Below, piece after piece: positions 42,593-52,900 of a DNA stretch of 53,957 bases (its first letter is position 1; every line of letters begins with the position of its first letter). The notes beneath the pieces are model-generated. The model saw only the letters and a list, made by a program, of their open reading frames with translations, was not told where the DNA came from and made no database searches. The stretch comes from CAYYYP01 sp964475985 (lineage in GTDB: Bacteria; Bdellovibrionota; UBA1018; CAYHWW01): positions 1-53,957 of the forward strand of contig CAYYYP010000021.1 of assembly GCA_964475985.1 (NCBI GenBank), written 5' to 3'. The position numbers and the translations under genes are program-made.

Positions 42593-43657
42593 TTATTTCG
42601 TTAAATCTAAAGTTTCATCGAGGGATGGCGGGAGTGGATCGCCAAACGCATTATCTAATGCAGTAGAAATTGCTTGCGCCGTATCCACGACAACTTTCCC
42701 ATTTTCGCTGTGGAAATTTACGCGGGTCGCAACGGTATCGGTCTTACCGTTTTTCAAAATGAAATTTCCAACGGAACTTAAGATTTCGATGAAAAACTGT
42801 CCGACATTTTTGAAGTCGCGTTTATCGCCGATAGCTTCCATATCCTTAATGAACGGTTTTACATAACCACGTAGCTTCCCATTCAGAGACTGTATGGCCG
42901 AAAACACACTGAGCTTTCCCTTCTTAAAACTTATGGGCAGCGTTCGCCAAGCGATGGGATTGATCTTACTTAAATCAAATTCCTTTAATTCTGTATTAAT
43001 GCTCCAATCTGCTGGTTCACGTTTTGTCCGGGCTTGACCCACCAGTTTGATCTTTGCATTGCCTTGGATGGCGCCGGTCGCCGTAAATACGGTCATGGCA
43101 TTTTTATCCTGGGGGGTGAGATTATTGGCGATGGCATGAATCCCACTCAATTGAAAATTTTGCTCGGGCGGTAAACTCGCAATGTCGGCGAAAAGAAAAC
43201 TTGAATCCGTGAACACTAATCGTTCGATATTGAAGGGAATCGTTTTATCTTTCACGTTTTTTGCGTCAGACTTCACTTGTTTAGAGTCATAGCCAGAAAT
43301 TGCGTTGAGTGACTCCTTGGTGATTTTCAAATTGGCTTGATTGATATCGATATCCGCCACAAAACGGCCGTTAAAGATTTCCCGCCAAGCCAGTGACACA
43401 TCAATTTTTTTGATTGCGGCGAACTCGATGGCATCTTTCTTAAGAAAACCTCCGACATAGTTAAAGGAATACGCCCTGCGCCATACATGAATTTTTATAT
43501 CCCGAATGTGAATGCTGTAAAGAGGAGAAAAGGTACCTAAGTAATTGTTGAGGTGATTTAGGATCAAAGACGGCATGACCGCCCGGACAACAATGAGGAG
43601 GAGGATTAAACCGGTAAGGACGTAGAACAACTTTCTTTTTAGGAAAGGTTTTTTCAT
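42593..43657 (-). CDS. DUF748/AsmA-like membrane-anchored protein
   Basis: 354 aa. One N-terminal transmembrane helix (residues 9-30), then a long beta-rich periplasmic part. Phrases such as LNNYLGTFSPLYSIHIRDIKI and GRFVADIDINQANLKIT resemble AsmA/DUF748 proteins that form lipid-transport bridges or envelope scaffolds. First gene of the trio; 17 bp to the lipoprotein. Confidence 0.7.
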   Translation of the reverse strand: MKKPFLKRKLFYVLTGLILLLIVVRAVMPSLILNHLNNYLGTFSPLYSIHIRDIKIHVWRRAYSFNYVGGFLKKDAIEFAAIKKIDVSLAWREIFNGRFVADIDINQANLKITKESLNAISGYDSKQVKSDAKNVKDKTIPFNIERLVFTDSSFLFADIASLPPEQNFQLSGIHAIANNLTPQDKNAMTVFTATGAIQGNAKIKLVGQARTKREPADWSINTELKEFDLSKINPIAWRTLPISFKKGKLSVFSAIQSLNGKLRGYVKPFIKDMEAIGDKRDFKNVGQFFIEILSSVGNFILKNGKTDTVATRVNFHSENGKVVVDTAQAISTALDNAFGDPLPPSLDETLDLTK

Positions 43658-43751
43658 GCGGCACTCCTTCAGGTTGATGGTTTGAAATCAATACATCGGG
43701 AGGTTAAAAATGTCTTCTGATGATCTACAAGTCAAGGCGGAAGCGTAGGGA

Positions 43752-44789
43752 CTATCTGTTTGTTTTCTTAACTAAATTGGCCAAAGCGTTCGCGCATATT
43801 CGAGGTAAATTCCGAAGCCTTGAGAAAGTGCTCGGCAGAATTTTTTTAATTGCCGCAATTTCCCGGGCGCTTAAGTTTTGGCGGTTTTCCTTCAGCCACT
43901 TTCTTACGGGCTTGAAGTGGCTCTCCGGCAACATCACTTGCGCTTCGCCGAGAATTGCGAGGAGGTTGTAGTGATGAAGCAGATTTAGAATTCCTGGCAA
44001 ATCGCCTTGGGAAGCTTCGAAAAGCTTTTCTAAACAAATCTCAATCCACGCTAAGCGGTCTTCCCTTTGGATAAACTGCCCTTCGACTTCGGCGATCGTT
44101 TGAATATCCTGTACGCTTTTAGGATAGGGGGTGAGCTCAGGAAGATTGAAATGAGCAAACCTGATGAAGCGCAATGCTTCGCCCGTTTTTGAATAATCGT
44201 TAATATTTAACCGGGAGTTTATGAACTGGTTTTCATCACTCCAGAGAAAAACCAAAAGTCCGTCGTAGTAATGCCGAAAGCCTAAAGCGGGATCCAAAAT
44301 GCGGAAGGGATTAAGGGCCATCTTTTCGAGCGTGGGTCCGCCAAGTTTAACAAGTTCCTCAAGCTCGCTGGTGCTGATGTAATCAATGTTATTGAGTGCG
44401 GGCAACCTCTCTCGAACCTGGTCAGCCAGTATAGCCGGTCCAAAAAGGTCGACGTCCTTGCCTCCAAGCGGCATCATATCGGCGATGTGCGGTATGGGCA
44501 TGGTTCGAAGTTCGGCTGGGGTGTGGGTTTGAAGTTGGAGAAAATGCCAATGCAAAAAACCTCGAAGCGAACCTCCGCCCCAAAATATGCTCCGAGTACT
44601 GCTCTCGGGGTTTTCGCCACGCCAAAAACCGTGGAAGTCAGGAACCCTTCGGGAATTAAATTGCACTAGCGATGCAAATTCAGAATAGGTCAAAATTTCG
44701 GATAGCGGCCGATGCGCGGCAAAACTCGGGACACCTTGGACCGAAAGAAAAATAAAACCCAACCATGAAACGAAAATGAAACGCCGCAT
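43752..44789 (-). CDS. Exported protein with nucleotidyltransferase-like motifs, unknown
   Basis: 345 aa from the ATG at 44789, which has GGGGGAG upstream and begins a good signal peptide (RRFIFVSWLGFIFLSVQGVPSFA, cut near 24). The open frame extends 65 codons further, but without signal-like sequence. Residues 69-80 (FWGGGSLRGFLH) and 111-116 (KDVDLF) resemble the G-G/S and Asp-x-Asp motifs of polymerase-beta-type nucleotidyltransferases, though the spacing is longer than usual. The C-terminal half is helical. It ends PRICANALANL plus a basic tail, the Cys-x3-Leu ending shared with its neighbours. The enzyme guess is weak. Divergent from the next gene across about 200 bp. Confidence 0.6.
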   Translation of the reverse strand: MRRFIFVSWLGFIFLSVQGVPSFAAHRPLSEILTYSEFASLVQFNSRRVPDFHGFWRGENPESSTRSIFWGGGSLRGFLHWHFLQLQTHTPAELRTMPIPHIADMMPLGGKDVDLFGPAILADQVRERLPALNNIDYISTSELEELVKLGGPTLEKMALNPFRILDPALGFRHYYDGLLVFLWSDENQFINSRLNINDYSKTGEALRFIRFAHFNLPELTPYPKSVQDIQTIAEVEGQFIQREDRLAWIEICLEKLFEASQGDLPGILNLLHHYNLLAILGEAQVMLPESHFKPVRKWLKENRQNLSAREIAAIKKILPSTFSRLRNLPRICANALANLVKKTNR

Positions 44790-44990
44790 AAACTCCCCCG
44801 AGTAGGCAGACCAATAGCCACGCCGAAATGAAAAGTCTAGATACAAAATTTGCGAAACTAGGGGCCTTATAATTGGCTTTAACTTTGATGGGCTGTCCGT
44901 TGCGTTGCGCCAATGCGCTGCACTGGCTGCAATGCAATGATTGCGCCGCACGATGCTGAAGAACAATAAATAACTTAATGCCATTTGTTT
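44790..44990. other. Divergent spacer of the exported-protein cluster
   Basis: Holds a leftward TATAAG box in TTATAAGGCC (near 44865), repeated TTGCGCC/TGCAATG motifs (44895-44950) and GGGGGAG sites near both start regions. It may coordinate the two divergent genes. I see no ORF with a ribosome binding site. Confidence 0.4.
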
Positions 44991-47837
44991 ATGGGGCTCT
45001 CGGGGGAGTGCGTTAAATTATTTCTATTGGTAATACGATGGCTGTCTATCTGCTGCATCGTAATTATTTTTCCGACTTTGAGTACGGCGCGTGAATTCCG
45101 TACCCTAAGGGATCAGGTCGAATTCCTGGGATATTTACGACGCGCGGTACCCGAACTTTATCAAGAATTTATTGTGCGGAGTGATGCCATTCTCTTTTTC
45201 GAAACGGCTCAACAAGTTATCGATGCCGTCGGTTTTCAATCAAATGCAAGGTTGAATGCCCTGGAATTTGACATTTATGACACACGGCTAATTCCAGCGG
45301 GAATCCGTGAAACTGACCTAGATCAATTTCGAACCGTGCTCCGTAGTTTCATTGAAACCTATCCCGTTCACAATAGCCCTCAATTGAAAGAAGCCCTGGA
45401 ATCGGAATTAAAAAAGGCCGCTCCGTTAGACGGATTGATCGCGGCGCTTATGCAAACGGGTCTGATCCCGAATCTGCCGGATGTTATTAAGATGACCCCA
45501 AAACTGCGATTGCCATTACTCTCGGAATTACTTCGGTCGCGCCCTGAAATTGTAGGGGTAAGCCCGCGGCGGTTGGGATTGGACAAGGCGGCGATTTCCG
45601 GAGAGGACGCCTTTAAAATTTTTGAAACGGGGATGCGTGCACAGGAGCAAAGCACATTTCTTTTGATGTTATGGGTATTGTCGCGGGAGTTTAAGAAGTT
45701 GGGAACCGAGTTAGCGGATCCTACTTTGATTCCAGAAAACCTTACGCCCCCGCTATTTCTGTCAGCATTTTCTCCAGAAAATTTCCGCCGCAGCTTAGAT
45801 GATGTGGCCAAAGAAATTTCTTTGGCTTCTGCACAACTTACGAAAGCTAAGTTGCATCGGAGCCTTCACCATATTCAAGGCCGCATACGTCCGCTTCTCA
45901 GTCTCGAAGCCGGTGAACTCAAACTGGAACTCACTTTGCGGCGAACTCACCCCTTTGAAGCCTACCTCCGTGGTGAAGTAGGGGACTGTTCAACGGATGC
46001 CAGCCCTTCAATTCCCATTGCGCCAAAGGAAGAGATTTATTGGATCAGATTTCCCGAAACCGAATCCTCCGTAGTTAAGGGCTATTTGCAATTCACCCAT
46101 GTCAAAACCAACGGTATTCATGCCCTCTACGTAAATACGATCTCGGGTCCGGAACTCACGAGAGAAAACGTGCGTAAAATTTTCGCCACCCTCTTTGAAG
46201 CTATGGGACAACTTGGTGCCGAAAAGATCATCATTCCGCGTCCCGAGCTGCTTGAGAGCATCATTAATTTTCCAGAAATTTTATTGGTCTTTAAAGAACT
46301 GGCAAATACCGGCAAGCTTGTACCAATTGATTATATTGATGGGGAAGAGCGCCAAAAAATTGCGGCTTTTTCTGAAGTCTTTTTAGATTTGCCCGATCTG
46401 AACCGTGAGGGCATGGAAATCCAAAGGGAAGCCCTGACGGGACCTACACCCCAAGTAAAAATCCAGAAATTTGAAATCGATCCGGACACGCTTTTTCCCC
46501 CGCTCTCACGGCAGGAAGCGCTCATAATCGCCTTGGAGCTTCGAAACCGTGAAACTAACTCGGAAAAAATCCTCGAAGTACTTAAGCTTTACGAAATACC
46601 GGCGCAAAATTTCCAGCAGCTTTGGCAAGCCTTGAGCAACCAGAAAAAACTCAGTATAGCGGAATTTCACGCCCATGTTCTAGGTGTCATCACTGAGCTT
46701 GGCGTGCCGGTAGAATGGGAGAGTTTTAAACATTTACCTCTGCTCTTTCGTGGGCACTTCGCCGCGGCCGATGCACTTACGGGCCCCAATTTTTCTCTGG
46801 CGTCCGAATATTTTCGCACTTACCTACTTTCCAATTCAAGCATAGACGCCGTATTCCGTGCGATGGCGCCGAAGTTTCCGCAGCTCATTGAACGGCAGGA
46901 ATTTGTTTCCGTTGTGAAATATCTCTTCCGACGAAACATCAAAGAACTTAGCCGACTGCTTGACTCGTATGAGCTCGAGAATAAATCGGCCTATAGAACA
47001 ATCATTAAATTGTTCACATCTGGGCTTTCGTTAGCGCCATTCAAAACGGAGTTAGCTGAGCTGAATCGAACTTGGGAAAATATGCCAGCCCATTCTGCCC
47101 GTAAAAATGGCGTGTTCGTGCGTCGCAAAACTCTCTTGGGCATGATTGAACCGCTCAATTCAGCGCATTTTACCGATCTCATGGATTACCTAGAAGGCAT
47201 GGCGCAGAGCAACGAGACATTGGAGGCCGACGATTTGCGGACAGTTTCCAACTATTTTTCGAGCTTTATGGAGCGGGAGCGCACGACCCAGCATCAGGTT
47301 GATCGAATCTATAATTTTCTAAAGGGCTCTGAATTTGGCCTAAGTTTTACCCAGAGCTTGGGTGAGTTCAAGATTGAGCGGTTGAATGTTCCCGGATTGG
47401 TAACGGAACTTTTTCGAGCGAATAAATTTCTCTGGGCCGCTCATTTGATTCACAAAGACCCGTGGCCCCGTCATGCCCAGGCTCCGCATTGGTTAAACAC
47501 CATTTGGAGTCATCGTGAACAAGTAGGTGATGAAGTTTTTCTAGACGGTCTTCGCGTAAACCCAAGCTTAGTTGAAGTACCTGGTTTTAACTTTGTTTTA
47601 GACAGCCTCCTTGCGACCGCACGAAAAACGATTGGGAACGAAACCATCATGGCGAGGGCTTTGATCAGGCATCCCGAGAAACTGACTACTGAAAGATTGG
47701 AATGGTTGGCAAATGTTTCAAGTGAAGGCACCGCGGATCTCATCTTAGCCGCACTGCCCGAGCCAGCATGGTTACGAAAAAAGTTGCGCGACCGGTTTCC
47801 TAAACTGGGTGCACCGAATTGCGAAGGGGATCTCTAA
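44991..47837 (+). CDS. Large exported helical protein, unknown
   Basis: 948 aa from the ATG at 44991 (a TTG two codons earlier is also open). Signal peptide to about residue 33 (SICCIVIIFPTLSTA). Predicted mostly helical. A compact middle segment (about 325-460) begins GDCSTDASPSIPIAP and continues IYWIRFPET, KGYLQFTHVK, ALYVNTISG, then EKIIIPRPELLESIINF. This alternating strand/helix run could be a separate alpha/beta domain (a GNAT-like fold is one thought). After the signal, Cys occurs only in GDC and at the end (NCEGDL). The last base of its TAA is the A of the next gene's ATG. No family recognised. Confidence 0.65.
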   Translation: MGLSGECVKLFLLVIRWLSICCIVIIFPTLSTAREFRTLRDQVEFLGYLRRAVPELYQEFIVRSDAILFFETAQQVIDAVGFQSNARLNALEFDIYDTRLIPAGIRETDLDQFRTVLRSFIETYPVHNSPQLKEALESELKKAAPLDGLIAALMQTGLIPNLPDVIKMTPKLRLPLLSELLRSRPEIVGVSPRRLGLDKAAISGEDAFKIFETGMRAQEQSTFLLMLWVLSREFKKLGTELADPTLIPENLTPPLFLSAFSPENFRRSLDDVAKEISLASAQLTKAKLHRSLHHIQGRIRPLLSLEAGELKLELTLRRTHPFEAYLRGEVGDCSTDASPSIPIAPKEEIYWIRFPETESSVVKGYLQFTHVKTNGIHALYVNTISGPELTRENVRKIFATLFEAMGQLGAEKIIIPRPELLESIINFPEILLVFKELANTGKLVPIDYIDGEERQKIAAFSEVFLDLPDLNREGMEIQREALTGPTPQVKIQKFEIDPDTLFPPLSRQEALIIALELRNRETNSEKILEVLKLYEIPAQNFQQLWQALSNQKKLSIAEFHAHVLGVITELGVPVEWESFKHLPLLFRGHFAAADALTGPNFSLASEYFRTYLLSNSSIDAVFRAMAPKFPQLIERQEFVSVVKYLFRRNIKELSRLLDSYELENKSAYRTIIKLFTSGLSLAPFKTELAELNRTWENMPAHSARKNGVFVRRKTLLGMIEPLNSAHFTDLMDYLEGMAQSNETLEADDLRTVSNYFSSFMERERTTQHQVDRIYNFLKGSEFGLSFTQSLGEFKIERLNVPGLVTELFRANKFLWAAHLIHKDPWPRHAQAPHWLNTIWSHREQVGDEVFLDGLRVNPSLVEVPGFNFVLDSLLATARKTIGNETIMARALIRHPEKLTTERLEWLANVSSEGTADLILAALPEPAWLRKKLRDRFPKLGAPNCEGDL

Positions 47838-49321
47838 TGTTTAAAAGATGTCTAATTTATTCCGCCATCGTTTTTCAACTCATGTTCAGTTTGGCTTCGG
47901 CGGATAATTTTCGGCCAACCCATATCCACACCGTAAACGTGTTTTCCGGAGTACCCCAACCGTCGGACGAGGGTGCCGTGCGCACGGGAGGTTTTGGCGA
48001 CGTGGCAGCAAACGTCATTGGCGCGCTGGAACTTAAACAAAGGTTTCCTGAGCTGCAAGTCAGGCTTTTGGTAACCAGCGCAAACACGCGGCATGATCCG
48101 ATTGTGCCCACTACCTGCGAAATTCTAAAAATCATGGTGCCTTCCTTGAATCCGAATCAAAAAAATCAAGTTCAGGATTTTAGGGGAGTTGACGTTATCT
48201 TCTTGGATGTCGATTTCACTGAAGCGCTTAAAGACCTATCGCCGTTAAGAATGCGCAGAACCGTAAGACAATTAATGCGTTCTCTTTCCAGTCAAGCTCC
48301 TCCGTCCGACTTAAATCTGAATTTTTCCTATTTTCCCGGAGCGTCTGGCCTTTTAAGACTAAATACCCAGCTTGCCATTGGCATCGAAGAAGTCGCCGGC
48401 AGTGGCAAACTTATCAATGAAACCCTTGCTCCTGGAGAGGATTCCGGAAAAAGCCCTTTCGTTGAACTTTCTTCCGGACCCAACGCCTTAGGATTCATGC
48501 TGCAGCAGACACCCCCTGACGCCAGTGCAAATCAAAGATTGATTAAGGAGTGGTTTGCAACGCAAGCCTATACGGTTCCAGAAAATTTTCGGGTGCAGAT
48601 GGCGTATTCGGCCGAGTGGCAGAGCACCCAAGTTTATATCAATGCGCTTTCTAACTTAAGAGTTACTGAGGAAGTTTTTCTTTTTATTAAAGCATTTCCA
48701 GAACTGAACACTTCGGCGCTACCGCCTAACATTCATTTGATCCCAATCCGCGGGATGCCCTTTGAGGTGATGGACGCAATCATTTACGAATCTCTGATGT
48801 CCCCTCTCGTCACCGGAGATATATCTTGGGGAAGGGCCTTAAGGGCGAGCACCCTGAATAAGAATTTTGTTTATGAATCACCTTGGTGGAAATTGGAAAG
48901 TTCAGCCCGCATGCGAGGGATGTTGGCAAGAAGCATGGGCGTAAGACAGAGGGAGTTGGACGGCCTGTTTCTGCGAACCGAAGTCCTACAAAAAATGGAT
49001 CAGGCGCAGTTGTGGGAAAAGGGGCTTCAGTTAGCGCATATTTTGAGCAATTCCAGGTTGCAAGCAAAGCTTCACGGCGCCATTTTTGAACGTTTGGCCG
49101 ATTGGGATGTCATTCAAAATGTGATGGTAGTTGCCGACGGCGTCATGTCTTCAGCGACGCCAACGCGACTCACTGAAGATTCAAAAATTACAAAATTAAT
49201 TGCTGAACTTAAAGAAAGATTTATTCCAAACACTTGGCGCAGACTCAAAAAGTCCATCTCGAAAAACTACAATTTCGCCTGCGATTTAGCGCTGAGTGTC
49301 ATCGGATTGCGCAGAGAATAA
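47837..49321 (+). CDS. Exported GT-B-like glycosyltransferase
   Basis: 494 aa. The start ATG at 47837 overlaps the previous stop (TAATG), with AAGGGG 8 nt before it. Signal peptide to about 22 (FQLMFSLASA). The N-terminal half has a Rossmann-like start with the Gly-rich turn TGGFGDVAANVIGALELK and QVRLLVTSA. The C-terminal half has LPPNIHLIPIRGMPFEVMD and SPLVTGDISWGRALR, then FVYES, in the position where GT-B enzymes bind the nucleotide sugar. A GT-B enzyme with a signal peptide is odd because nucleotide sugars are cytoplasmic; it may act inside another cell, or be degenerate. Ends FACDLALSVIGL. Confidence 0.65.
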   Translation: MFKRCLIYSAIVFQLMFSLASADNFRPTHIHTVNVFSGVPQPSDEGAVRTGGFGDVAANVIGALELKQRFPELQVRLLVTSANTRHDPIVPTTCEILKIMVPSLNPNQKNQVQDFRGVDVIFLDVDFTEALKDLSPLRMRRTVRQLMRSLSSQAPPSDLNLNFSYFPGASGLLRLNTQLAIGIEEVAGSGKLINETLAPGEDSGKSPFVELSSGPNALGFMLQQTPPDASANQRLIKEWFATQAYTVPENFRVQMAYSAEWQSTQVYINALSNLRVTEEVFLFIKAFPELNTSALPPNIHLIPIRGMPFEVMDAIIYESLMSPLVTGDISWGRALRASTLNKNFVYESPWWKLESSARMRGMLARSMGVRQRELDGLFLRTEVLQKMDQAQLWEKGLQLAHILSNSRLQAKLHGAIFERLADWDVIQNVMVVADGVMSSATPTRLTEDSKITKLIAELKERFIPNTWRRLKKSISKNYNFACDLALSVIGLRRE

Positions 49322-49427
49322 GGCAAAATTCCCTTGCGCATTTAAGCTAAGGGTATAAAAAAATTCTCAACTAGAGAGGGGGGGTCTCTCTCAAAGTTAT
49401 AGAAAATAAATCTAAAAAGGGGTTCTC
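49322..49427 (+). promoter_or_regulatory. Leader of the small Cys-rich protein
   Basis: Contains AGAGAG (49373-49378) and CTCTCT (49386-49391) around seven consecutive G, a possible hairpin, and AAGGGG before the ATG at 49428. TATAAA near 49353 may be a -10. Nothing else is seen. Confidence 0.35.
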
Positions 49428-49814
49428 ATGAAAAAGCTTTTCGCAACTATAGTACTAGCATTGTCCGCACTCAGTGCGGCGCCTGCAACGGCACAGGATG
49501 CCGTCACTTACGTTCCTTACAATCGTTGGACGGCCGTTCCTTATTGTGGAGGCAGCACTCGTTTGATTTGTGACGGCCCACGTACGAGCAATCAATGCCG
49601 TATTGAATTCGACCAGTCCTACAGGTGTCCAACTATTGATCTCTATTCAGGTTGGGATTTCTATCCTACCCGCAACACGGTTTCCCGCCCCATGGCAGGC
49701 AGCTTCTACGTCGATAATTCTCGGGTAAATCAATGGACATTGAACTTCAGAGTTTACATGCACAACCGGGACAACAGTGTGCGATCAAAACTGATTTATC
49801 AGTTTAATCATTAA
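49428..49814 (+). CDS. Small exported four-Cys protein, unknown
   Basis: 128 aa. Signal peptide residues 1-22 (ATA, cut before QDA). Four Cys at 40, 48, 57 and 67 probably form two disulfides; the rest is beta-rich with many Tyr, Trp and Arg. Good Shine-Dalgarno (AAGGGG). It has its own terminator. Sits between the GT-B-like gene and the 1013-aa gene, so it may belong to the same programme. Confidence 0.7.
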   Translation: MKKLFATIVLALSALSAAPATAQDAVTYVPYNRWTAVPYCGGSTRLICDGPRTSNQCRIEFDQSYRCPTIDLYSGWDFYPTRNTVSRPMAGSFYVDNSRVNQWTLNFRVYMHNRDNSVRSKLIYQFNH

Positions 49815-49839
49815 TTCTTAGGATACTCGCATTCAAAGG

Positions 49840-49876
49840 CGCCACTCTCTGAGTCCGGAGGGTGGCGTACTTTTTT
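49840..49876 (+). terminator. Intrinsic terminator of the four-Cys protein gene
   Basis: CGCCACTCTC (49840-49849) pairs with GAGGGTGGCG (49858-49867, one G-T mismatch-type pair), loop of about 8 nt, then TACTTTTTT. Confidence 0.85.
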
Positions 49877-49923
49877 GAATCTGATTGATTCTTAAACAAG
49901 ATTAATTTAAATCATGGCGCGCT

Positions 49924-52900
49924 ATGTACCAGCTCTTCATGATTCTCCTAATTTCTACTTTTGCGGCTTTCGACGTACTTGCTTACGAAGCCTTGCGACC
50001 ACAAAACCCTCAGGAGCTCTTACTGGGAACCACGGTGGACCTAGGTTTCATCCTCGACGGCGCCGAATTTGCTATTTTTCGAGAGGAAGCGTTTAGGCGT
50101 GATCATCCACAACTTGCTCACCTAAGTACTCAAACCCTCAAATCCTTCATTTTAAAAAGATGCACCATACTTTCTCTGGCTCAGATGAAACTCCAAGGGA
50201 TTCGGTTTACCGTCGATCCGAACTTCGTCACGTCTGTGAAAAACGCAGACGTTGAAATTTTTCGTCCCCCTGGTTACGAGCGAGCCGGGGAAGTGTTCAT
50301 CAAAATCCCCGACGACGGAATTCATGGTGAAAATGAAATCCAGGTGGATCTTAAAGGTTTGGGCCTACCGCCAGAAAGTGAGCGCCTAACCCGCCAAATT
50401 CTGGAATACGAAACAGCATTGCAGGCCCAGGATACGGCGGCCATTAATGCGGTACGTAGAAAAGATCATAGCGATGGACTGATGTCCCTAGGCGAAGCCC
50501 TCGCAGAAGCCGCGAGGCAGGTGGCCGCGCAAATTCTATTTGATGAATATAATCTAAAGCACGGAACGAATTACCAGACGCTTGAGACTTATTTTGTCAT
50601 AAAGCTCCCCATTAATATTCTAAAGGGAGATGGGGAAAGTATCCCCGCTGCGATCTATGGACGACAAGTCCATTGGGGGCGTCGTTATCATTTTGAGGCG
50701 CCAGAAGGGACAATTGACGCAAAGGCCGGATACATCCAACAAACTTTTCTTGGCGCCGCCATTGATTGGGGCGGTGTGTCCGTGAGCTCGCCTGAATTTT
50801 ACGAACGTTTTTTAGCTGGAGGAAGTCTAGTGGACCCCCAGTTTTCAAAACTTTGGGGAGAGGCCCACGATGTCGCTCGCGCCATGGAGCTAGGCGACGC
50901 ACAAGCCGGGTTGCGGTGGTTTGAAAGGCTGTTTCCAGCCCACAAAAATAATGACGGTTCGCTGAAGATCGCGCCGGCCGTCAGTAAGTTGTCCCTAAGC
51001 GCGCAGATTCAAAGGCTCAAGACCTTCGGAGAAGAAGATTTTTTCCGGGAACAGTTTAGGATAGCCGTAAATCTGAGCAGGCTTTCACCTTCGCAAAGGC
51101 GTGAGGAGTTTGCCGAGCTCAACAAAAACGAGCAAGAAAAAATTGTCGATGTGATGCGGTTTTCGGGGCTGAATCCGTTCCCAGTTTATATGGATCTTGT
51201 GCGAAAGGGGGACGTCAAACTCACCGAAAAAATTCTCGAGGAGTTGGGCGCACTGCCTTTTTCTAAAATGCAGGAATCCATCCGAGCCCAGGGCATGGAT
51301 TTGATCGCTGAGGTGATGAACTCCCTAGGTGAAGGCTCTACCGAGAAAACCGTCGATGGGCTCACGCATCTTTTTCAGTGGCTTGATCTTGCCCAGGATC
51401 AGAAAAGGGAAATTCGGGAGCGGCTTGGAAGGTTCGTACTGAAACGAATACATATCTTGAAGCCTGACTGGCTTCGATTTCTGATTAACCTTTGCAATGA
51501 AGCGCCCCGTGATTTCGCCAGCGAGCTCATCGACTACCTGACACGGAATTATAACTGGCTAAGTCCCGATATCCGTTTGCAGCTTATGGCCATCGGCACG
51601 GAAGTTACGAACGCGTTGCCGTTGACCCAAGAGGTTGCATTAAAATTGCGCGAAAAATTTTTAAGCGATAATGATCTTTTCTTAAGGACAAATGCATTTC
51701 TTCTCTACGGAATGGAAGAGGACATATTTTTAGCCATGGCTCGGGCGGAATCTGGCAAAGCATATGCCGAACAAAACCTTGATAAGATTTGGCCGAAAAT
51801 TTCCTCCTATGTGGCGGACAACTTCAGGCGTGGTCTCTCGAATCCGTCTCTCTACGTGCGTCAACATGCGCTGGCGCACTACGAAATGTACGCCCTGGAT
51901 TCCCAAAGCAATTCCCGCCAAGCGTTGCACCTCTATCAGACGCTCCTGGCGGGCGAAAAGGATTTGGGGTTTGTACAAGATATTGTCAATTCCGCCGTCA
52001 AAATTGGCAATGCGCACAAACCGCTTAAGAAGTGGGTGAATCAAGTTCTGATCTCAACCATACGGAAGTCCATGAACATCGATGTTATTAATATTGTGAG
52101 CAGAGCCATGGAACCCGAGGAGCTCGACCTCCTGGTAAAGGAACTGCTGATAAAACTTAAGCGTACTCTAAGGAGCCAAGGGGGGTGGATCGCGCCCACG
52201 AATGAGTCCTCATATTTTTTATTTTTTATTTCCACGACGCTTCTAGCGGAGCTCGAAGACCCTAGGTTTTCTGGATCGCCCATAGTTACGGATGAAGTCA
52301 GAAGCCTTATGAATTCTCCGCAGGCCATCGAATTTCTCTTGAGAATGTCTCCACGAAAAATTCAGAAGGTGAACGACTACCTTTATGCCTTCGAGGCAGT
52401 GGCTGGCCTGCTCGGCATTCTTAAACTCGACCCTGTGTCTCCGCACTTTACCCCCAGGCGAATGCAGGCGCTTGTGAATCGTATCGAGGCCATCGGGAAT
52501 GCATCTGCGGAATCGCTGCAATACAACTTGGTGAATCATGATTTCCGATTTCCGGATCTTGTAAAATTAATGTTTGTGATCCCGCATGCGGGTGTCCAAA
52601 TTACGGTTCAGCAGAATCTCCTGCGCTGGAGCTTGAATTTAACCCATCGTAACTCTCGGCGCGCAGCGGAGGAAGCACTTGAGCCAAATGTGCTCAGCCA
52701 GAAAGCTAATTTCAGCTTCATTTCTGAAATCTTGCAAAATCATGCTGAACCGCAAAAGCAGCTTAGGGCCTTACGCATCCTTACTCACCTCGCGTCTCAG
52801 GTGGTCAGCACCCCCACGGTCCCAGAGTGGATAAAAAATATTAAGTCCCAATTAAGCGAACTTTTTGGCACATCGGAGGATTCTAAAGTTAACGCTGCCA

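Noticed and set aside
43710..43748. 12-codon rightward ORF (MSSDDLQVKAEA) preceded by GGGAGG
   Set aside because: The ribosome binding site is good but the peptide is very short and no conservation can be judged from one sequence. Kept out for lack of support.
43752..44984. Longest reading of the NTase-like gene, starting at 44984
   Set aside because: The ATG at 44789 has a strong Shine-Dalgarno and begins a clear signal peptide; the upstream 65 codons look like translated spacer.
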